From positions 62,001 to 126,000 of the forward strand of contig NZ_JAHXRW010000005.1 of NCBI RefSeq assembly GCF_019429625.1: DNA of 64,000 nucleotides, given 5' to 3'. The position numbers and the translations under genes are program-made. How positions within the stretch are numbered: the stretch's first letter is position 1; each line of letters starts with the position of its first letter. This DNA is from Celeribacter sp. PS-C1. Its GTDB lineage: Bacteria > Pseudomonadota > Alphaproteobacteria > Rhodobacterales > Rhodobacteraceae. Below the pieces are notes generated by a model. It made no database searches, was not told where the DNA came from, and saw only the letters and a list, made by a program, of their open reading frames with translations. Shown piece after piece: positions 52,526-61,913 of this stretch.

Positions 52526-54178
52526 ATGTCGCAAATCGAGCGTGAGGCGATGGAATATGATGTCGTGATCGTAGGCGCGGGCCCCGCTGGCCTGTCTGCT
52601 GCGATCCGGCTCAAGCAATTGGACGCCGATCTGAGCGTTGTCGTGTTGGAAAAAGGCTCCGAAGTTGGCGCGCATATTCTGTCCGGCGCTGTGCTCGATC
52701 CGGTAGGTCTGAACGCATTGATCCCCGACTGGAAAGAGCGTGGCGCGCCGATCACCACCGAGGTGAAGGAAGACCATTTCCACGTGCTGGGCGAAGCTGG
52801 CTCAATCCGCATCCCGAACTTCCCGCTGCCGCCTTTGATGTCGAACCACGGCAAATACATCGTGTCGATGGGCAATGTCTGCCGCTGGATGGCGGAGCAG
52901 GCCGAGGAACTGGGCGTCGAGATTTTCCCGGGCATGGCGTGTTCCGAGCTGGTTTACGGCGAGAACGGCGAAGTTAAAGGTGTGGTGGCCGGTGTTTTCG
53001 GTCTCGAAGCCGATGGCACCATCGGGCCGGACAGTGAGCCGGGGATGGAGCTGCACGGCAAATACGTGCTGATCTCCGAGGGCGTGCGCGGATCTCTGGC
53101 CAAAGAGATCATCGCGAAATATGACCTTCAGGCCGGTCGCGACGCACAGAAATTCGGTCTCGGCATGAAAGAGATCTGGGAAATTGACCCCGAGAAGCAT
53201 CGCGAAGGCAAAGTCTGGCACTCGATGGGCTGGCCTCTCGGCTCCAACGCGGGCGGCGGTGGCTTTGTCTACCACGCTGAAAACAATCAGCTGTACCTCG
53301 GTTTCGTGGTCCACCTGAACTACAAAAACCCCTATCTCTTCCCCTACATGGAATTCCAGCGCTTCAAACAGCACCCGCTGGTGAAGGAACTGCTCGAAGG
53401 CGGCAAACGCGTTGCTTATGGCGCGCGTGCGATCTCCGAGGGCGGCTACCAGTCGATGCCGAAAGCGGCCTTCCCCGGTGGTGCTTTGTTGGGCTGTTCC
53501 GTCGGCCTCGTCAACGTGCCGCGGATTAAGGGCAACCACAACGCGATGCTCTCTGGTAAGGCGGCGGCGGAACACGCCTTTGCTGCGATCCAGGAAGGGC
53601 GCTCCGGCGACACGCTTGAGAGCTACGAGACCGAGCTGCGCGAGGGCGCGGTGGGCAAGGATCTCAAGCGCGTGCGCAACGTCAAACCGCTCTGGTCCAA
53701 GTTCGGCCTCACCGCGTCTTTGGCGCTCGGCGGCTTTGACATGTGGACCAACCAAATCTTCGGTGGCTCGCTGTTCGGCTCCGTGAAGCACGGCAAAACC
53801 GACGCGCAATCGACCGGCAAAGCCGAGAAGTTCAAACCGATCGACTATCCGAAGCCGGATGGTGTGATCTCGTTCGATCGTCTTACCAACGTGTCCTTCG
53901 CGGCCACGAACCACGAGGAAAGCCAGCCCTGTCACCTGAAACTCAAGGACCCGCAGGTGGCGATTGACGTAGATTACAAAGAATTCGGGGGGCCGTCGCA
54001 GCGCTACTGCCCGGCCGGTGTCTACGAATATCTGACGGAAGAGGGCGAAGAGCCGAAGTTCGTGATCAACTTTCAGAACTGCGTGCACTGCAAGACCTGC
54101 GACATCAAGGAAACCAGCCAGAACATCACCTGGACGGTGCCCCAAGGTGGCGACGGCCCGAACTATCCGAACATGTAA
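52526..54178 (+). CDS. Electron transfer flavoprotein-ubiquinone oxidoreductase
   Basis: A 550-residue membrane-associated flavoprotein that passes electrons from ETF to ubiquinone. The FAD motif VGAGPAGLSAA starts at 16, and the C-terminal 4Fe-4S cluster ligands are C-PAG and CVHCKTCDIKE. I use the ATG at MSQIEREAME with AGGGAGAA before it; the longer frame overlaps the PAP2 gene. It is the sink for the acyl-CoA dehydrogenase at 44511. A strong terminator follows. Confidence 0.95.
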   Translation: MSQIEREAMEYDVVIVGAGPAGLSAAIRLKQLDADLSVVVLEKGSEVGAHILSGAVLDPVGLNALIPDWKERGAPITTEVKEDHFHVLGEAGSIRIPNFPLPPLMSNHGKYIVSMGNVCRWMAEQAEELGVEIFPGMACSELVYGENGEVKGVVAGVFGLEADGTIGPDSEPGMELHGKYVLISEGVRGSLAKEIIAKYDLQAGRDAQKFGLGMKEIWEIDPEKHREGKVWHSMGWPLGSNAGGGGFVYHAENNQLYLGFVVHLNYKNPYLFPYMEFQRFKQHPLVKELLEGGKRVAYGARAISEGGYQSMPKAAFPGGALLGCSVGLVNVPRIKGNHNAMLSGKAAAEHAFAAIQEGRSGDTLESYETELREGAVGKDLKRVRNVKPLWSKFGLTASLALGGFDMWTNQIFGGSLFGSVKHGKTDAQSTGKAEKFKPIDYPKPDGVISFDRLTNVSFAATNHEESQPCHLKLKDPQVAIDVDYKEFGGPSQRYCPAGVYEYLTEEGEEPKFVINFQNCVHCKTCDIKETSQNITWTVPQGGDGPNYPNM

Positions 54179-54211
54179 GCCTCTCACGGCAACGTGTTTT
54201 CCAAGACCGAC

Positions 54212-54239
54212 AACGGGGGCCAAGGCGGCCCCCGTTTGC
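54212..54239 (+). terminator. Terminator after ETF-QO
   Basis: A 10-bp perfect stem, AACGGGGGCC (54212-54221) and GGCCCCCGTT (54227-54236), 5-base loop, followed by TT. It lies about 35 bases after the stop and separates this gene from the TPR-ispE operon. Confidence 0.78.
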
Positions 54240-54307
54240 ATTGCGGAGGGTCGGTTTGGCGGCTAGTCTCAGGGCCACGCAGGAAAAAATGTCCAAGGAG
54301 ACCACAG

Positions 54308-56020
54308 GTGACACAACGCAAAGGCCGCATGATTTCCGCCATTACGGCCATTGGCCTCTTGCTTGGGAGTGGGGCCGCGCTTTCTCCTGTCTCCGCTTTG
54401 GCCGACGCAGGCTCCTATTTGGCGGCGCGCCAGGCGACGATGGACCGCAGTTTTCAGGACCTCACAGCCTATGCCGCCCGCGCTCTTGCGTCGGACCCGA
54501 AAAATCCTGTTCTACTCGAATCCGTGATCTCCGCGCATATTTCCATGGGCGAATTCGACGCGACCAAGGGCTACGCGGCGCTGTTGAATCAGATCGAGCC
54601 GGGCAACCAGATCGCCTCCATGGCCGATCTGACGCTTTTGGCGCGGGATGGCGATTACGACGGTCTCATCGACGCCCTTGAGAGCGGGCAAAGCATCAGC
54701 ACCGTGGTGGATGGCCTTATGCTGGCTTGGGCCCATGTCGGTCAGGGCGATATGTCCGGCGCCTTGGAGCTTTTTGACGAAGGCACCGGAATGGGCGAGG
54801 GCTTTGAGCATTTCGGCGCCTACAACAAGGCTTTGGCCTTGGGGCTCGTTGGTGATTTCGAGAGCGCCTTGGCGATCCTGACGGAAAACGGTGTCCGCGA
54901 TGCGCGCACCTCCGTTCTGGCCAAGGTTGAAATTCTCAGCCAGCTGGAACGCAACGGCGAAGCGCTGGCCGTTCTGAACGATGCCTTTGGCGATGGCGTG
55001 TTGGACCCGGAGCTTGAAGAGATGCGGGCCGCGCTGAGCGCGGGCGACACCTTGCCCTTCACCGTCGTTCGCAGTGCGAGCGACGGGATCGCCGATGTGT
55101 TTTTTGCAGTTGCCGCCGCCCTCGATGGGGGCCTCGATGATGCTTACACCCTGCTCTACGCCCGCATCGCCGAGGCGTTGCGCCCGGATGAAGCCGCCTA
55201 TGTGCTCAATGTGGCCTCGCTTTTGGAACGCCTGGGCAATTATGATCTGGCGACCATGGCCTATGACAGCATTTCGCAAGATGATCCGGCCTTTCCGATT
55301 GCAAGTCTCGGACGCGCTGGCACCCTGCGTGCGGCCGGTAAGGATGAGGCCTCTCTCGAGGTGCTGCGCCAGCTGACAAAGGCCTATCCCGAGATGGACA
55401 ATGTCCATATCGCGCTTGGAGACGCTCTGCGTAGTGCAGAGCGCTACGAGGAGGCTGTAGAGGCCTATTCCGTGGTGATCGAACGCCATCAGCCGCCGAC
55501 CCGTGCGCTCTGGCCGCTCTATTTCACCCGTGGCACGGCCTTTGAGCGGCTTGGCGAATGGGAAAAATCCGAAACCGACCTGCGTCAGGCCTTGGCACTC
55601 GAACCCGATCAGCCGCGTGTGCTGAACTATCTGGGCTATTCGTTCTTGGAGCTGAAAACCAATTTCGACGAGGCCATGGAGATGATCCGCAAAGCCGCCG
55701 AGGCGCGCCCTCAGGATGGCTATATCACCGACAGTCTCGCTTGGGGGCTCTATCGCCTGCGCCGCTATGAAGAGGCCGTCGAGCCGATGGAGCGGGCCGT
55801 CGAATTGATGCCGGTCGATCCGATCATCAATGACCATCTGGGCGATGTCTATTGGGCGGTGGGTCGTGATCGCGAGGCGCGGTTCCAGTGGCAACGCGCG
55901 CTGTCCTTTGAGCCGGAAGAGGAGGAGGCCGACCGCATTCGTCGCAAACTCGACGTCGGATTGGATCGTGTCCTGATCGAAGAAGGCGAGGAGCCGACGC
56001 GCATGGGGTCGGATGGATAA
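54308..56020 (+). CDS. Exported tetratricopeptide-repeat protein
   Basis: A 570-residue protein starting at GTG (VTQRKGRMIS), with AAGGAGACC upstream. A signal peptide (about 7-28) precedes many TPR helical repeats, including ALRSAERYEEAVEAYS, DLRQALALEPDQPRVLNYLGY and AMEMIRKAAEARPQDGYI. It is likely periplasmic or lipid-anchored and forms a protein-binding scaffold. The start of ispE follows the stop with no gap, a pairing seen in other Rhodobacteraceae. Confidence 0.87.
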   Translation: MTQRKGRMISAITAIGLLLGSGAALSPVSALADAGSYLAARQATMDRSFQDLTAYAARALASDPKNPVLLESVISAHISMGEFDATKGYAALLNQIEPGNQIASMADLTLLARDGDYDGLIDALESGQSISTVVDGLMLAWAHVGQGDMSGALELFDEGTGMGEGFEHFGAYNKALALGLVGDFESALAILTENGVRDARTSVLAKVEILSQLERNGEALAVLNDAFGDGVLDPELEEMRAALSAGDTLPFTVVRSASDGIADVFFAVAAALDGGLDDAYTLLYARIAEALRPDEAAYVLNVASLLERLGNYDLATMAYDSISQDDPAFPIASLGRAGTLRAAGKDEASLEVLRQLTKAYPEMDNVHIALGDALRSAERYEEAVEAYSVVIERHQPPTRALWPLYFTRGTAFERLGEWEKSETDLRQALALEPDQPRVLNYLGYSFLELKTNFDEAMEMIRKAAEARPQDGYITDSLAWGLYRLRRYEEAVEPMERAVELMPVDPIINDHLGDVYWAVGRDREARFQWQRALSFEPEEEEADRIRRKLDVGLDRVLIEEGEEPTRMGSDG

Positions 56021-56851
56021 ATGACGGTCAAGGTTTTCGCCCCTGCCAAGATCAATCTGACACTTCATGTCACGGGCCAGCGTGACGACGGCTATCATCT
56101 TTTGGACAGTCTGGTGGCCTTTGTCGATTTGGGCGATCAGGTGACGGCGCGCCCCGCTTCTACGTCTTCGCTTTCTGTGACCGGTCCCTTTGCTGAGGGC
56201 CTGCCGACCGATGGATCGAATCTTGTGATGCGGGCTGCGGAGCTTTCCGGGACGCCGATGGAGATGGTGCTCGATAAACGACTGCCTCCCGCCTCCGGGA
56301 TTGGCGGCGGATCAAGTGACGCGGCGGCCACTCTGCGCGCCGCCGCACGTTTGGGCGCGGAGCCGGTGTCGGCAAAACAGGCTTTGTCCTTGGGGGCGGA
56401 TGTGCCCGTGTGTTTGGCGGCCAAGCCCGTGCGGATGCGCGGGATCGGCGATGCGTTAAGCCCTGTGAACATGCCCGCGCTGCATATGGTTTTGGTCAAT
56501 CCTCGTGTCGAGGTGTCGACGCCTTCTGTGTTCAAAGCTCTGGAAAGCAAGGTCAATATGGAGATGCCGGATCTCCTGCCCGAATGGCCCGACAGCCTGT
56601 CTTTCATCGATTGGCTGGGCACACAGCGCAATGATCTGGAACGCCCTGCGGTGAAGCTGGCCCCTGAAGTGGCGGCTGCTCTCGCAGCTTTGGCCTTGGC
56701 TCCGGGAGCGCTGATGGTGCGCATGTCGGGGTCGGGGGCGACGTGTTTTGCACTGTTCGAGAACCGCTACAAAGCAGATGCCGCAGCACTCCAATTGGCC
56801 GAAGGCAATCCGTGGTGGTGGGTCAAATCGGCCAGCACGCTGCCCGGATGA
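56021..56851 (+). CDS. ispE: 4-diphosphocytidyl-2-C-methyl-D-erythritol kinase
   Basis: A 276-residue GHMP kinase of the MEP isoprenoid pathway. Lys10 (APAKINLTL), the ATP loop PPASGIGGGSSDAA (89-102) and the C-terminal MSGSGATCF motif are all present. It phosphorylates CDP-methylerythritol. Its ATG directly follows the TPR gene's TAA. Confidence 0.95.
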   Translation: MTVKVFAPAKINLTLHVTGQRDDGYHLLDSLVAFVDLGDQVTARPASTSSLSVTGPFAEGLPTDGSNLVMRAAELSGTPMEMVLDKRLPPASGIGGGSSDAAATLRAAARLGAEPVSAKQALSLGADVPVCLAAKPVRMRGIGDALSPVNMPALHMVLVNPRVEVSTPSVFKALESKVNMEMPDLLPEWPDSLSFIDWLGTQRNDLERPAVKLAPEVAAALAALALAPGALMVRMSGSGATCFALFENRYKADAAALQLAEGNPWWWVKSASTLPG

Positions 56852-56870
56852 CAGGCTAGAGGACCGCGAA

Positions 56871-57641
56871 ATGTTCAAGCGTTTGCGTCGTCAGCCAGTG
56901 TCCGAGGTGAGTTTCTCAACACGAAGAGGGCAGACCCTTCCAACGCCGGATGAGGCGCTCGCGGTCGTCGGCGACATTCACGGTCAGATCCGATGTCTCG
57001 ATGACATCCTTGAAAAACTCGCGACACAGGCGCCACGGGCGCGTTGGATATTTGTTGGCGATGTCATCGACCGCGGCGACCATAGTGCGGATGTCCTGTC
57101 GCGGCTCAGAGAGGTCGAGGCGGAGCGCCCTGACACGATTTGCCTGCGGGGCAACCACGAAGACATGATGCTGAAGTTTCTGCGCGCTCCGGAAGAAGCG
57201 GGCAATCGCTGGATGCGTCATGGCGGGTTGCAGACTATGGCGAGTTTTGGTGCGTTTCAGCTTGGGGTGCAAAACTCAGGCGAGGCCCTGCGGCTGGCCC
57301 GCGATCAGCTTTTGGAGCGACTGCCCGATGGTTTGGTCGAGTGGTTGTCAGTGAGGCCCTATTGGTTTCAAAGCGGAAATGTTGCTGTGGTACATGCAGG
57401 CGCCGACCCGGAGAAACCCATCGCCGAACAGGATCCGCAGAGTTTGATGTGGGGGCACAGAGGATTTCGGCGTCAGATGCGGCCAGACCGAGTTTGGGTC
57501 GTGCATGGGCATACGATCGTCGATATGCCTGAGGAGCGCAGCAGGGTGATCTCCATCGACACCGGCGCCTATGCCACGGGGCGGCTGACCGCGGCGCTCA
57601 TCACGGACGGACATGTGGAATTTGTGCAAACGGCTCCTTGA
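56871..57641 (+). CDS. Metallophosphoesterase (serine/threonine phosphatase type)
   Basis: A 256-residue binuclear metal phosphatase. Motifs in order are GDIHGQ (about 33-38), GDVIDRGDHS (about 63-72), LRGNHEDMM (about 94-102) and HGHT. It has no signal peptide. I start at MFKRLRRQPV with a GAGGA site. It may act on a phosphoprotein or on Ap4A. It follows ispE by 19 bases and stops 6 bases before the convergent phosphomannomutase. Confidence 0.88.
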   Translation: MFKRLRRQPVSEVSFSTRRGQTLPTPDEALAVVGDIHGQIRCLDDILEKLATQAPRARWIFVGDVIDRGDHSADVLSRLREVEAERPDTICLRGNHEDMMLKFLRAPEEAGNRWMRHGGLQTMASFGAFQLGVQNSGEALRLARDQLLERLPDGLVEWLSVRPYWFQSGNVAVVHAGADPEKPIAEQDPQSLMWGHRGFRRQMRPDRVWVVHGHTIVDMPEERSRVISIDTGAYATGRLTAALITDGHVEFVQTAP

Positions 57642-57647
57642 TAGGCT

Positions 57648-59030
57648 CTAAAGTACCGCTTTTTCGACATTCTGATAGGCAGATCGGACCAGCGTTTGCG
57701 CTTTCTCTTCACTGGCTGCCTGCGCATAGATGCGAAATTCGGGCGCATTGCCGGAGGGGCGCAGGTGGAGCACATCGCCGCTTTTGAAATCGACGCGCAG
57801 TCCGTCGGTGAGGTCCACCGCGACAATCGTGCCGAAGGGAGCAAAAAAAGCCGCGCGCGTGTCGGCGTCTGCAATCAGCCCGTCGAGAAAGACCTTGGCC
57901 TTGTAGCGATCGATTTCTTGCACCCGGTCGGCCGCGGTGAAACAGGGCGGCAGGTCGGAGACCAATGCGGACAGGCTCTGCCCGGCCTGTTTTGCGGCCA
58001 CCAGAGGTGCGAGGATCGGCAGGATGCAGTCACGGGTCGGCAGTGGCGAAAGCGGGGCGTTCAGAACCGACTCGAAGCCTAAGAGGAAGCCGCCATTGGC
58101 CTCAAATCCGACCACTTGTGGGTGTTTGGCCTCGGCCATGCCCGCGATCACGAAGGGCGAGCCGATCTTAGTCAGGATCACCTCGTCGAATTCGGGAAGG
58201 CGGCGGACCATGTCGTTAGAGGACACCGGTGTGACCACGGACTTTGCACCTAGAACCTGCGCGCTCAACACGCCGAGAATGTCGCCGGGAATGACTTTGC
58301 CCGTCTCATCGGTGAGCATCGGCCGGTCGGCATCGCCATCGGTCGAGGCAATGGCGTCGAGCTGATTGACCTGACACCAAGCGCGCAATTTCTCGCGGGT
58401 CTCGGGGTCGACCGCTTCGGTGTCAACGGGGATGAATGTGTCGGAATGGGCCAGCGACACGATGTCTGCGCCGAGGCCTGTGAAGATCGCCTCCATCGTG
58501 TCGCGGGCCACGGAGGAATGGCGATAGACACCGATTTTGAGGCCTTCGAGTGCGCCTTTTCGAAAGGCGTCGATGTAACGCGCGATATAGAGCGTTTCGG
58601 CCTCGGGGGCCGCCTGGCATGCGCCGCTCGTCGCGCCCTTATAGCGTGTCTTATCCGCATAGGCCGCGTTGATTGCCGCCTCGTCCGCCTTCGACACTTC
58701 TCCCTCGGGTAGATAGAATTTCAAGCCATTGCGGTCAGCCGGGATGTGACTTCCGGTCACCATGATCGCAGGGGCTTTGGCCGCCATTGACGACAGCGCC
58801 AGCGCGGGTGTCCCGAGCGCGCCGCAGTCGATCACGTCCACGCCCGCGGCTCGCGCCGTGGCACAGATAGTCTCGGCAATGCGTGGGGAGGAGGGTCGCA
58901 AATCTTGGCCCACATAGAGCGTGTCGGATTTCACCGTGCTGAGAAAAGCATGGACATAATCTGCGACGAGGTCGTCGGTCAGCTCGGTGACGAGCCCGCG
59001 CAGGCCACTGGTGCCGAATTTGGGAGCCAT
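57648..59030 (-). CDS. manB: Phosphomannomutase
   Basis: A 460-residue alpha-D-phosphohexomutase. The phosphoserine loop is TGSHIP (92-97, Ser94), the metal loop is DGDADRP (about 237-243), and the phosphate-binding loop PSGNAPEFR ends the protein. It interconverts mannose 6-phosphate and mannose 1-phosphate for GDP-mannose. It is 6 bases after the manC gene in the same minus-strand operon. Confidence 0.92.
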   Translation of the reverse strand: MAPKFGTSGLRGLVTELTDDLVADYVHAFLSTVKSDTLYVGQDLRPSSPRIAETICATARAAGVDVIDCGALGTPALALSSMAAKAPAIMVTGSHIPADRNGLKFYLPEGEVSKADEAAINAAYADKTRYKGATSGACQAAPEAETLYIARYIDAFRKGALEGLKIGVYRHSSVARDTMEAIFTGLGADIVSLAHSDTFIPVDTEAVDPETREKLRAWCQVNQLDAIASTDGDADRPMLTDETGKVIPGDILGVLSAQVLGAKSVVTPVSSNDMVRRLPEFDEVILTKIGSPFVIAGMAEAKHPQVVGFEANGGFLLGFESVLNAPLSPLPTRDCILPILAPLVAAKQAGQSLSALVSDLPPCFTAADRVQEIDRYKAKVFLDGLIADADTRAAFFAPFGTIVAVDLTDGLRVDFKSGDVLHLRPSGNAPEFRIYAQAASEEKAQTLVRSAYQNVEKAVL

Positions 59031-59036
59031 ATTCTC

Positions 59037-60488
59037 TTAACCTTTTGCGCCTTGTCCGCGGGAATAGACATCCTCGTAACGGATGATGTCGTCCTCGCCA
59101 ACGTAAGACCCGGTTTGCACCTCGATCAAAACCATCGGCACTTTGCCGGGATTTTCCATCCGGTGCACGGCGCCCAAAGGAATGTAAACGGATTGATTCT
59201 CCGTCACCAATTGCACTTCATCATCGACGGTGACGCGCGCGGTGCCTTCGACCACGATCCAGTGTTCGGAGCGGTGAAAGTGGCTTTGCAGGCTGAGTGC
59301 AGCGCCGGGGTGGACGTGGATGCGCTTCACCTGAAAACGCCCGCCGACAACAAGACTTTCGAACCAACCCCAAGGGCGGTGATCTTTTGGGAACTGAGTG
59401 GCTTGGCCCGCCCCTTTGGCCTTGAGCGCGGTGACGGCTTTTTTCACATCCTGCGCGCGGGACATGTCGGCAACCAAAACCGCGTCATTCATCGCGATGG
59501 CCATGATGTTGTCGAGACCGATGCCGACCACTTCAAGGCGGTCGCTGTCGGAGCGGATGAGGCTGTCTTTACAGTCGATTGCGGTCGCATCGCCAGAGGT
59601 GACGACGCCGTTCTCGTCGGGGCCCGCCTCGCGCCAGACCGCGTCCCAGCCACCTAGGTCGGACCAGCCGCCGTCAAAGGGAACAACGGCCAGATTGTCG
59701 GCCTTTTCCATGACCGCGTAGTCGATGGAAATATCTTCGGCGTTGGACCATGCCGGCGGGTCAAGGCGCAGAAAGCCGAGATCAACCTGTGCGGCTTCGA
59801 CTGCCACTGAGACCGGCTCGGTCAGGCCGGGGGCGTATTCTTGGAAGGCGGAGATGATGTCCTTGGCCTTAAATAGAAAAATTCCCGCGTTCCAGAGGAA
59901 GGTCCCGGCAGCGACCATCTCTTCGGCTCGGTCCGCATTGGGTTTTTCCACGAACTGTTTGAGATCCACGGCGGAGCCGGACGCGTCTGGCTGTGCAGTC
60001 AGTTCAAGATAGCCATAGGCGGTTTCCGCGTGTGTCGGCTTGATGCCGAAGGTGACGAGTTTGCCCGCGCCGAGTGCGGCCAGACCTTTTTCAATCGCGG
60101 CATGGAAGGCAGCAATATCCGGGACCACATGATCGGAAGGCGCCACCAACATGATGGCGTCGGGGTCATTTTCAATGAGGTAGAGGGCTGCGGCAAAGAT
60201 CGCGGGGGCGGTGTTGCGACCCTCTGGCTCAATCAGGATTGCGCCGGGATCAATGCCGATCGCAGAGAGCTGTTCGGTCACGATGAAGCGGAAATCTGAA
60301 CCTGTGAGCACCGTGGGCGCCGTGAAGTCCAGTGTGCCGCTCTGGCCGCTCAGACGTTTGGCCGAGGCCTGAAACAGGGTTTGCTCATTGACCAGGGGAA
60401 CGAATTGCTTTGGATAGCTCTTGCGCGAAAGAGGCCAAAGCCGAGTTCCTGAACCGCCGCACAAAATAACCGGTGTAATCAAAGGCAT
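59037..60488 (-). CDS. manC: Mannose-1-phosphate guanylyltransferase / mannose-6-phosphate isomerase
   Basis: A 483-residue bifunctional enzyme. The N-terminal nucleotidyltransferase has GGSGTRLWPLSRKSYPKQF at 11-29, and the C-terminal cupin isomerase domain (about 365-475) has the metal-binding HVHPGAALSLQSHFHRSEHW cluster. It makes GDP-mannose for the polysaccharide locus that runs on the minus strand to the right edge. Phosphomannomutase is just downstream. Confidence 0.94.
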   Translation of the reverse strand: MPLITPVILCGGSGTRLWPLSRKSYPKQFVPLVNEQTLFQASAKRLSGQSGTLDFTAPTVLTGSDFRFIVTEQLSAIGIDPGAILIEPEGRNTAPAIFAAALYLIENDPDAIMLVAPSDHVVPDIAAFHAAIEKGLAALGAGKLVTFGIKPTHAETAYGYLELTAQPDASGSAVDLKQFVEKPNADRAEEMVAAGTFLWNAGIFLFKAKDIISAFQEYAPGLTEPVSVAVEAAQVDLGFLRLDPPAWSNAEDISIDYAVMEKADNLAVVPFDGGWSDLGGWDAVWREAGPDENGVVTSGDATAIDCKDSLIRSDSDRLEVVGIGLDNIMAIAMNDAVLVADMSRAQDVKKAVTALKAKGAGQATQFPKDHRPWGWFESLVVGGRFQVKRIHVHPGAALSLQSHFHRSEHWIVVEGTARVTVDDEVQLVTENQSVYIPLGAVHRMENPGKVPMVLIEVQTGSYVGEDDIIRYEDVYSRGQGAKG

Positions 60489-60738
60489 TCATTCGTTCCC
60501 TGATCCGCAATCGACTTTACCTACCTATCTTTGATAGATGTGTAACCTGCATGAAGTCTAGGGGAAGTCGCGTCTAAGGCGAGTGATCTGGCCTCTGCGT
60601 CAAATATGCCCGATTCGCAGGATTTTTGGTTATAAACTCTACGAAACCGTATTCTCGGACCGCTGCTTTTTGGTCTTCGGTAAAGTTCTGTCCTGAGAGA
60701 TAGCTCTACCTATGCGTGAATCATTGTGATCCTAAGTA
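60489..60738. other. Intergenic region upstream of manC
   Basis: About 250 bases with no convincing ORF. It is somewhat AT-richer. A 13-base palindrome, CTATC-TTT-GATAG, is at 60525-60537, 37 bases before the manC start, and could be an operator. Nothing else is evident. Confidence 0.45.
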
Positions 60739-61245
60739 TCAATGGCAGCGCGGCACGCCTTTTCTGATCACCTCGGCTCCGGACAACCGGGTGACGCTAT
60801 AAATTTTGTGGCGCGCTGTGTTCATGTACCACTGCCTCAAGGCATCCGGAAAATGCGCGGCGATCAAGTTGGACCAGTGATCGAACTCTGCCGGGCTCAA
60901 CTTTTTACCGAGCCGGTAGGGGCCATGAAACGCAAAGACGGCGCGCGGGGAGACGCAGACATTGTCGGCGCCAAGAAACATCGTGCAGCTCGATACGCAG
61001 TCGCCGCGCCGGATTTCGACCCTTTGTCCAAGCCGGTTGATTTCTGCAATCTCATTGTAGCGCGCTTGGACGCCACCGCCCGGATCGCCGGTGATAATGA
61101 TGGTTGCACCGGGTTGGTTGGACCGCGATTGAATGGCGTGGGGAACGGCCTGGGCAGGACCTCCAACGCCAATCCCCAATAGGCTCGCGCCCAACAACAG
61201 GGCGGCAGGAATGTCGTAAAGCCGCGTGACGGTTTTGAAAAGCAT
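60739..61245 (-). CDS. Exported ClpP/crotonase-fold-like protein
   Basis: A 168-residue protein with a Sec-type signal (cleavage near AQA-V, residue 33). The core looks like the periplasmic ClpP-fold group: a Gly-rich strand turn GDPGGGVQAR (53-62), a serine between two cysteines in DCVSSCTMFLGA (Cys83, Ser85/86, Cys87), and a histidine in AFHGP (His107). The two cysteines could form a disulfide in the periplasm. Position among exopolysaccharide genes suggests a processing or quality-control role; no partner is known to me. Confidence 0.68.
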   Translation of the reverse strand: MLFKTVTRLYDIPAALLLGASLLGIGVGGPAQAVPHAIQSRSNQPGATIIITGDPGGGVQARYNEIAEINRLGQRVEIRRGDCVSSCTMFLGADNVCVSPRAVFAFHGPYRLGKKLSPAEFDHWSNLIAAHFPDALRQWYMNTARHKIYSVTRLSGAEVIRKGVPRCH

Positions 61246-61362
61246 GGCAACCCCCCTGATGAAACATCGGGGTGTTCTTCCCCAGCACCGAAGCGGATCG
61301 GTTCAGGAAAGAGCAAAGCAGAGAATGTCTAAGGAAGTGTTGAGCTCTGCGGACCAGATATG

Positions 61363-61389
61363 AAAAAGGCACCTCGAGAGGTGCTTTTT
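61363..61389 (-). terminator. Terminator after the 93-residue exported protein
   Basis: GCACCTC (61369-61375) pairs with GAGGTGC (61378-61384), extended outward by A and T runs (AAAAA at 61363-61367, TTTTT at 61385-61389). Read on the minus strand it lies 21 bases past the 93-residue gene and ends in a T-run. It separates that gene from the ClpP-like one. Confidence 0.85.
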
Positions 61390-61410
61390 CAGAAGAGAGT
61401 CGAACTGTGA

Positions 61411-61692
61411 TCAGTTCGTGGTCGAGGTGGTGGCCGTCGTCGATGTCGTGGAGGTCGAGCTTCCGCCGCCCGCGAGAGCTGCAACCCCTGCGGCCGCGAG
61501 AGCCGGGGCAATCACGGGCACAAAGTTCTGCACATCGCCGACGGGCGGCAGGTTGAGACATGCCGGGGATCCGACATTGGCAGGCAGGGCACAATCAAGC
61601 GCCGGAGCGGACTGCGCCATCGCATTTGTCGCGGACAATGTTACGGCGGAGAGCGTCAGGAAGGCGTATTTCGACATGGTGAATTTGGACAT
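61411..61692 (-). CDS. Small exported Ser/Thr-tailed protein
   Basis: A 93-residue protein starting MSKFTMSKYA. A signal peptide (about 7-27) ends near AMAQ-S. The mature part has two cysteines (LDCALP and PACLNLP), then an Ala/Val hydrophobic stretch APALAAAGVAALAGGG and a Ser/Thr-only tail of about 17 residues. I do not recognise the family. The tail is low-complexity and could be glycosylated or act as a spacer; the hydrophobic segment may anchor it. It is in the polysaccharide operon region. Confidence 0.7.
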   Translation of the reverse strand: MSKFTMSKYAFLTLSAVTLSATNAMAQSAPALDCALPANVGSPACLNLPPVGDVQNFVPVIAPALAAAGVAALAGGGSSTSTTSTTATTSTTN

Positions 61693-61856
61693 GATGAACT
61701 CGCAATGTTTTCGGGAGAGGGGCTCTTGCACGGCAAGAGAATCTAATTCGTCTTAAGGTTGAGTATAGGCGATTCATCGCAAAAATGCATGAGGAAAGCT
61801 TAAATTCGCCCTTTTTTGCCGAAAACAGGCACTTTCAACTCTTTCGCCGGAGAGCA

Positions 61857-61877
61857 TCGGCACAATTCCTGTGCCGA
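61857..61877 (-). terminator. Hairpin after the Wza-like gene
   Basis: An 8-bp stem, TCGGCACA (61857-61864) and TGTGCCGA (61870-61877), with a 5-base loop. It lies 37 bases beyond the Wza-like stop on the minus strand. No T-run follows, so termination would be weak or factor-dependent. Confidence 0.45.
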
Positions 61878-61913
61878 CTGCACACAGTTTCCCCGTTCGA
61901 AAATCACATCACC

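Noticed and set aside
52802-54241. A 479-codon antisense frame over ETF-QO
   Set aside because: ETF-QO motifs and cluster cysteines on the plus strand explain the region.
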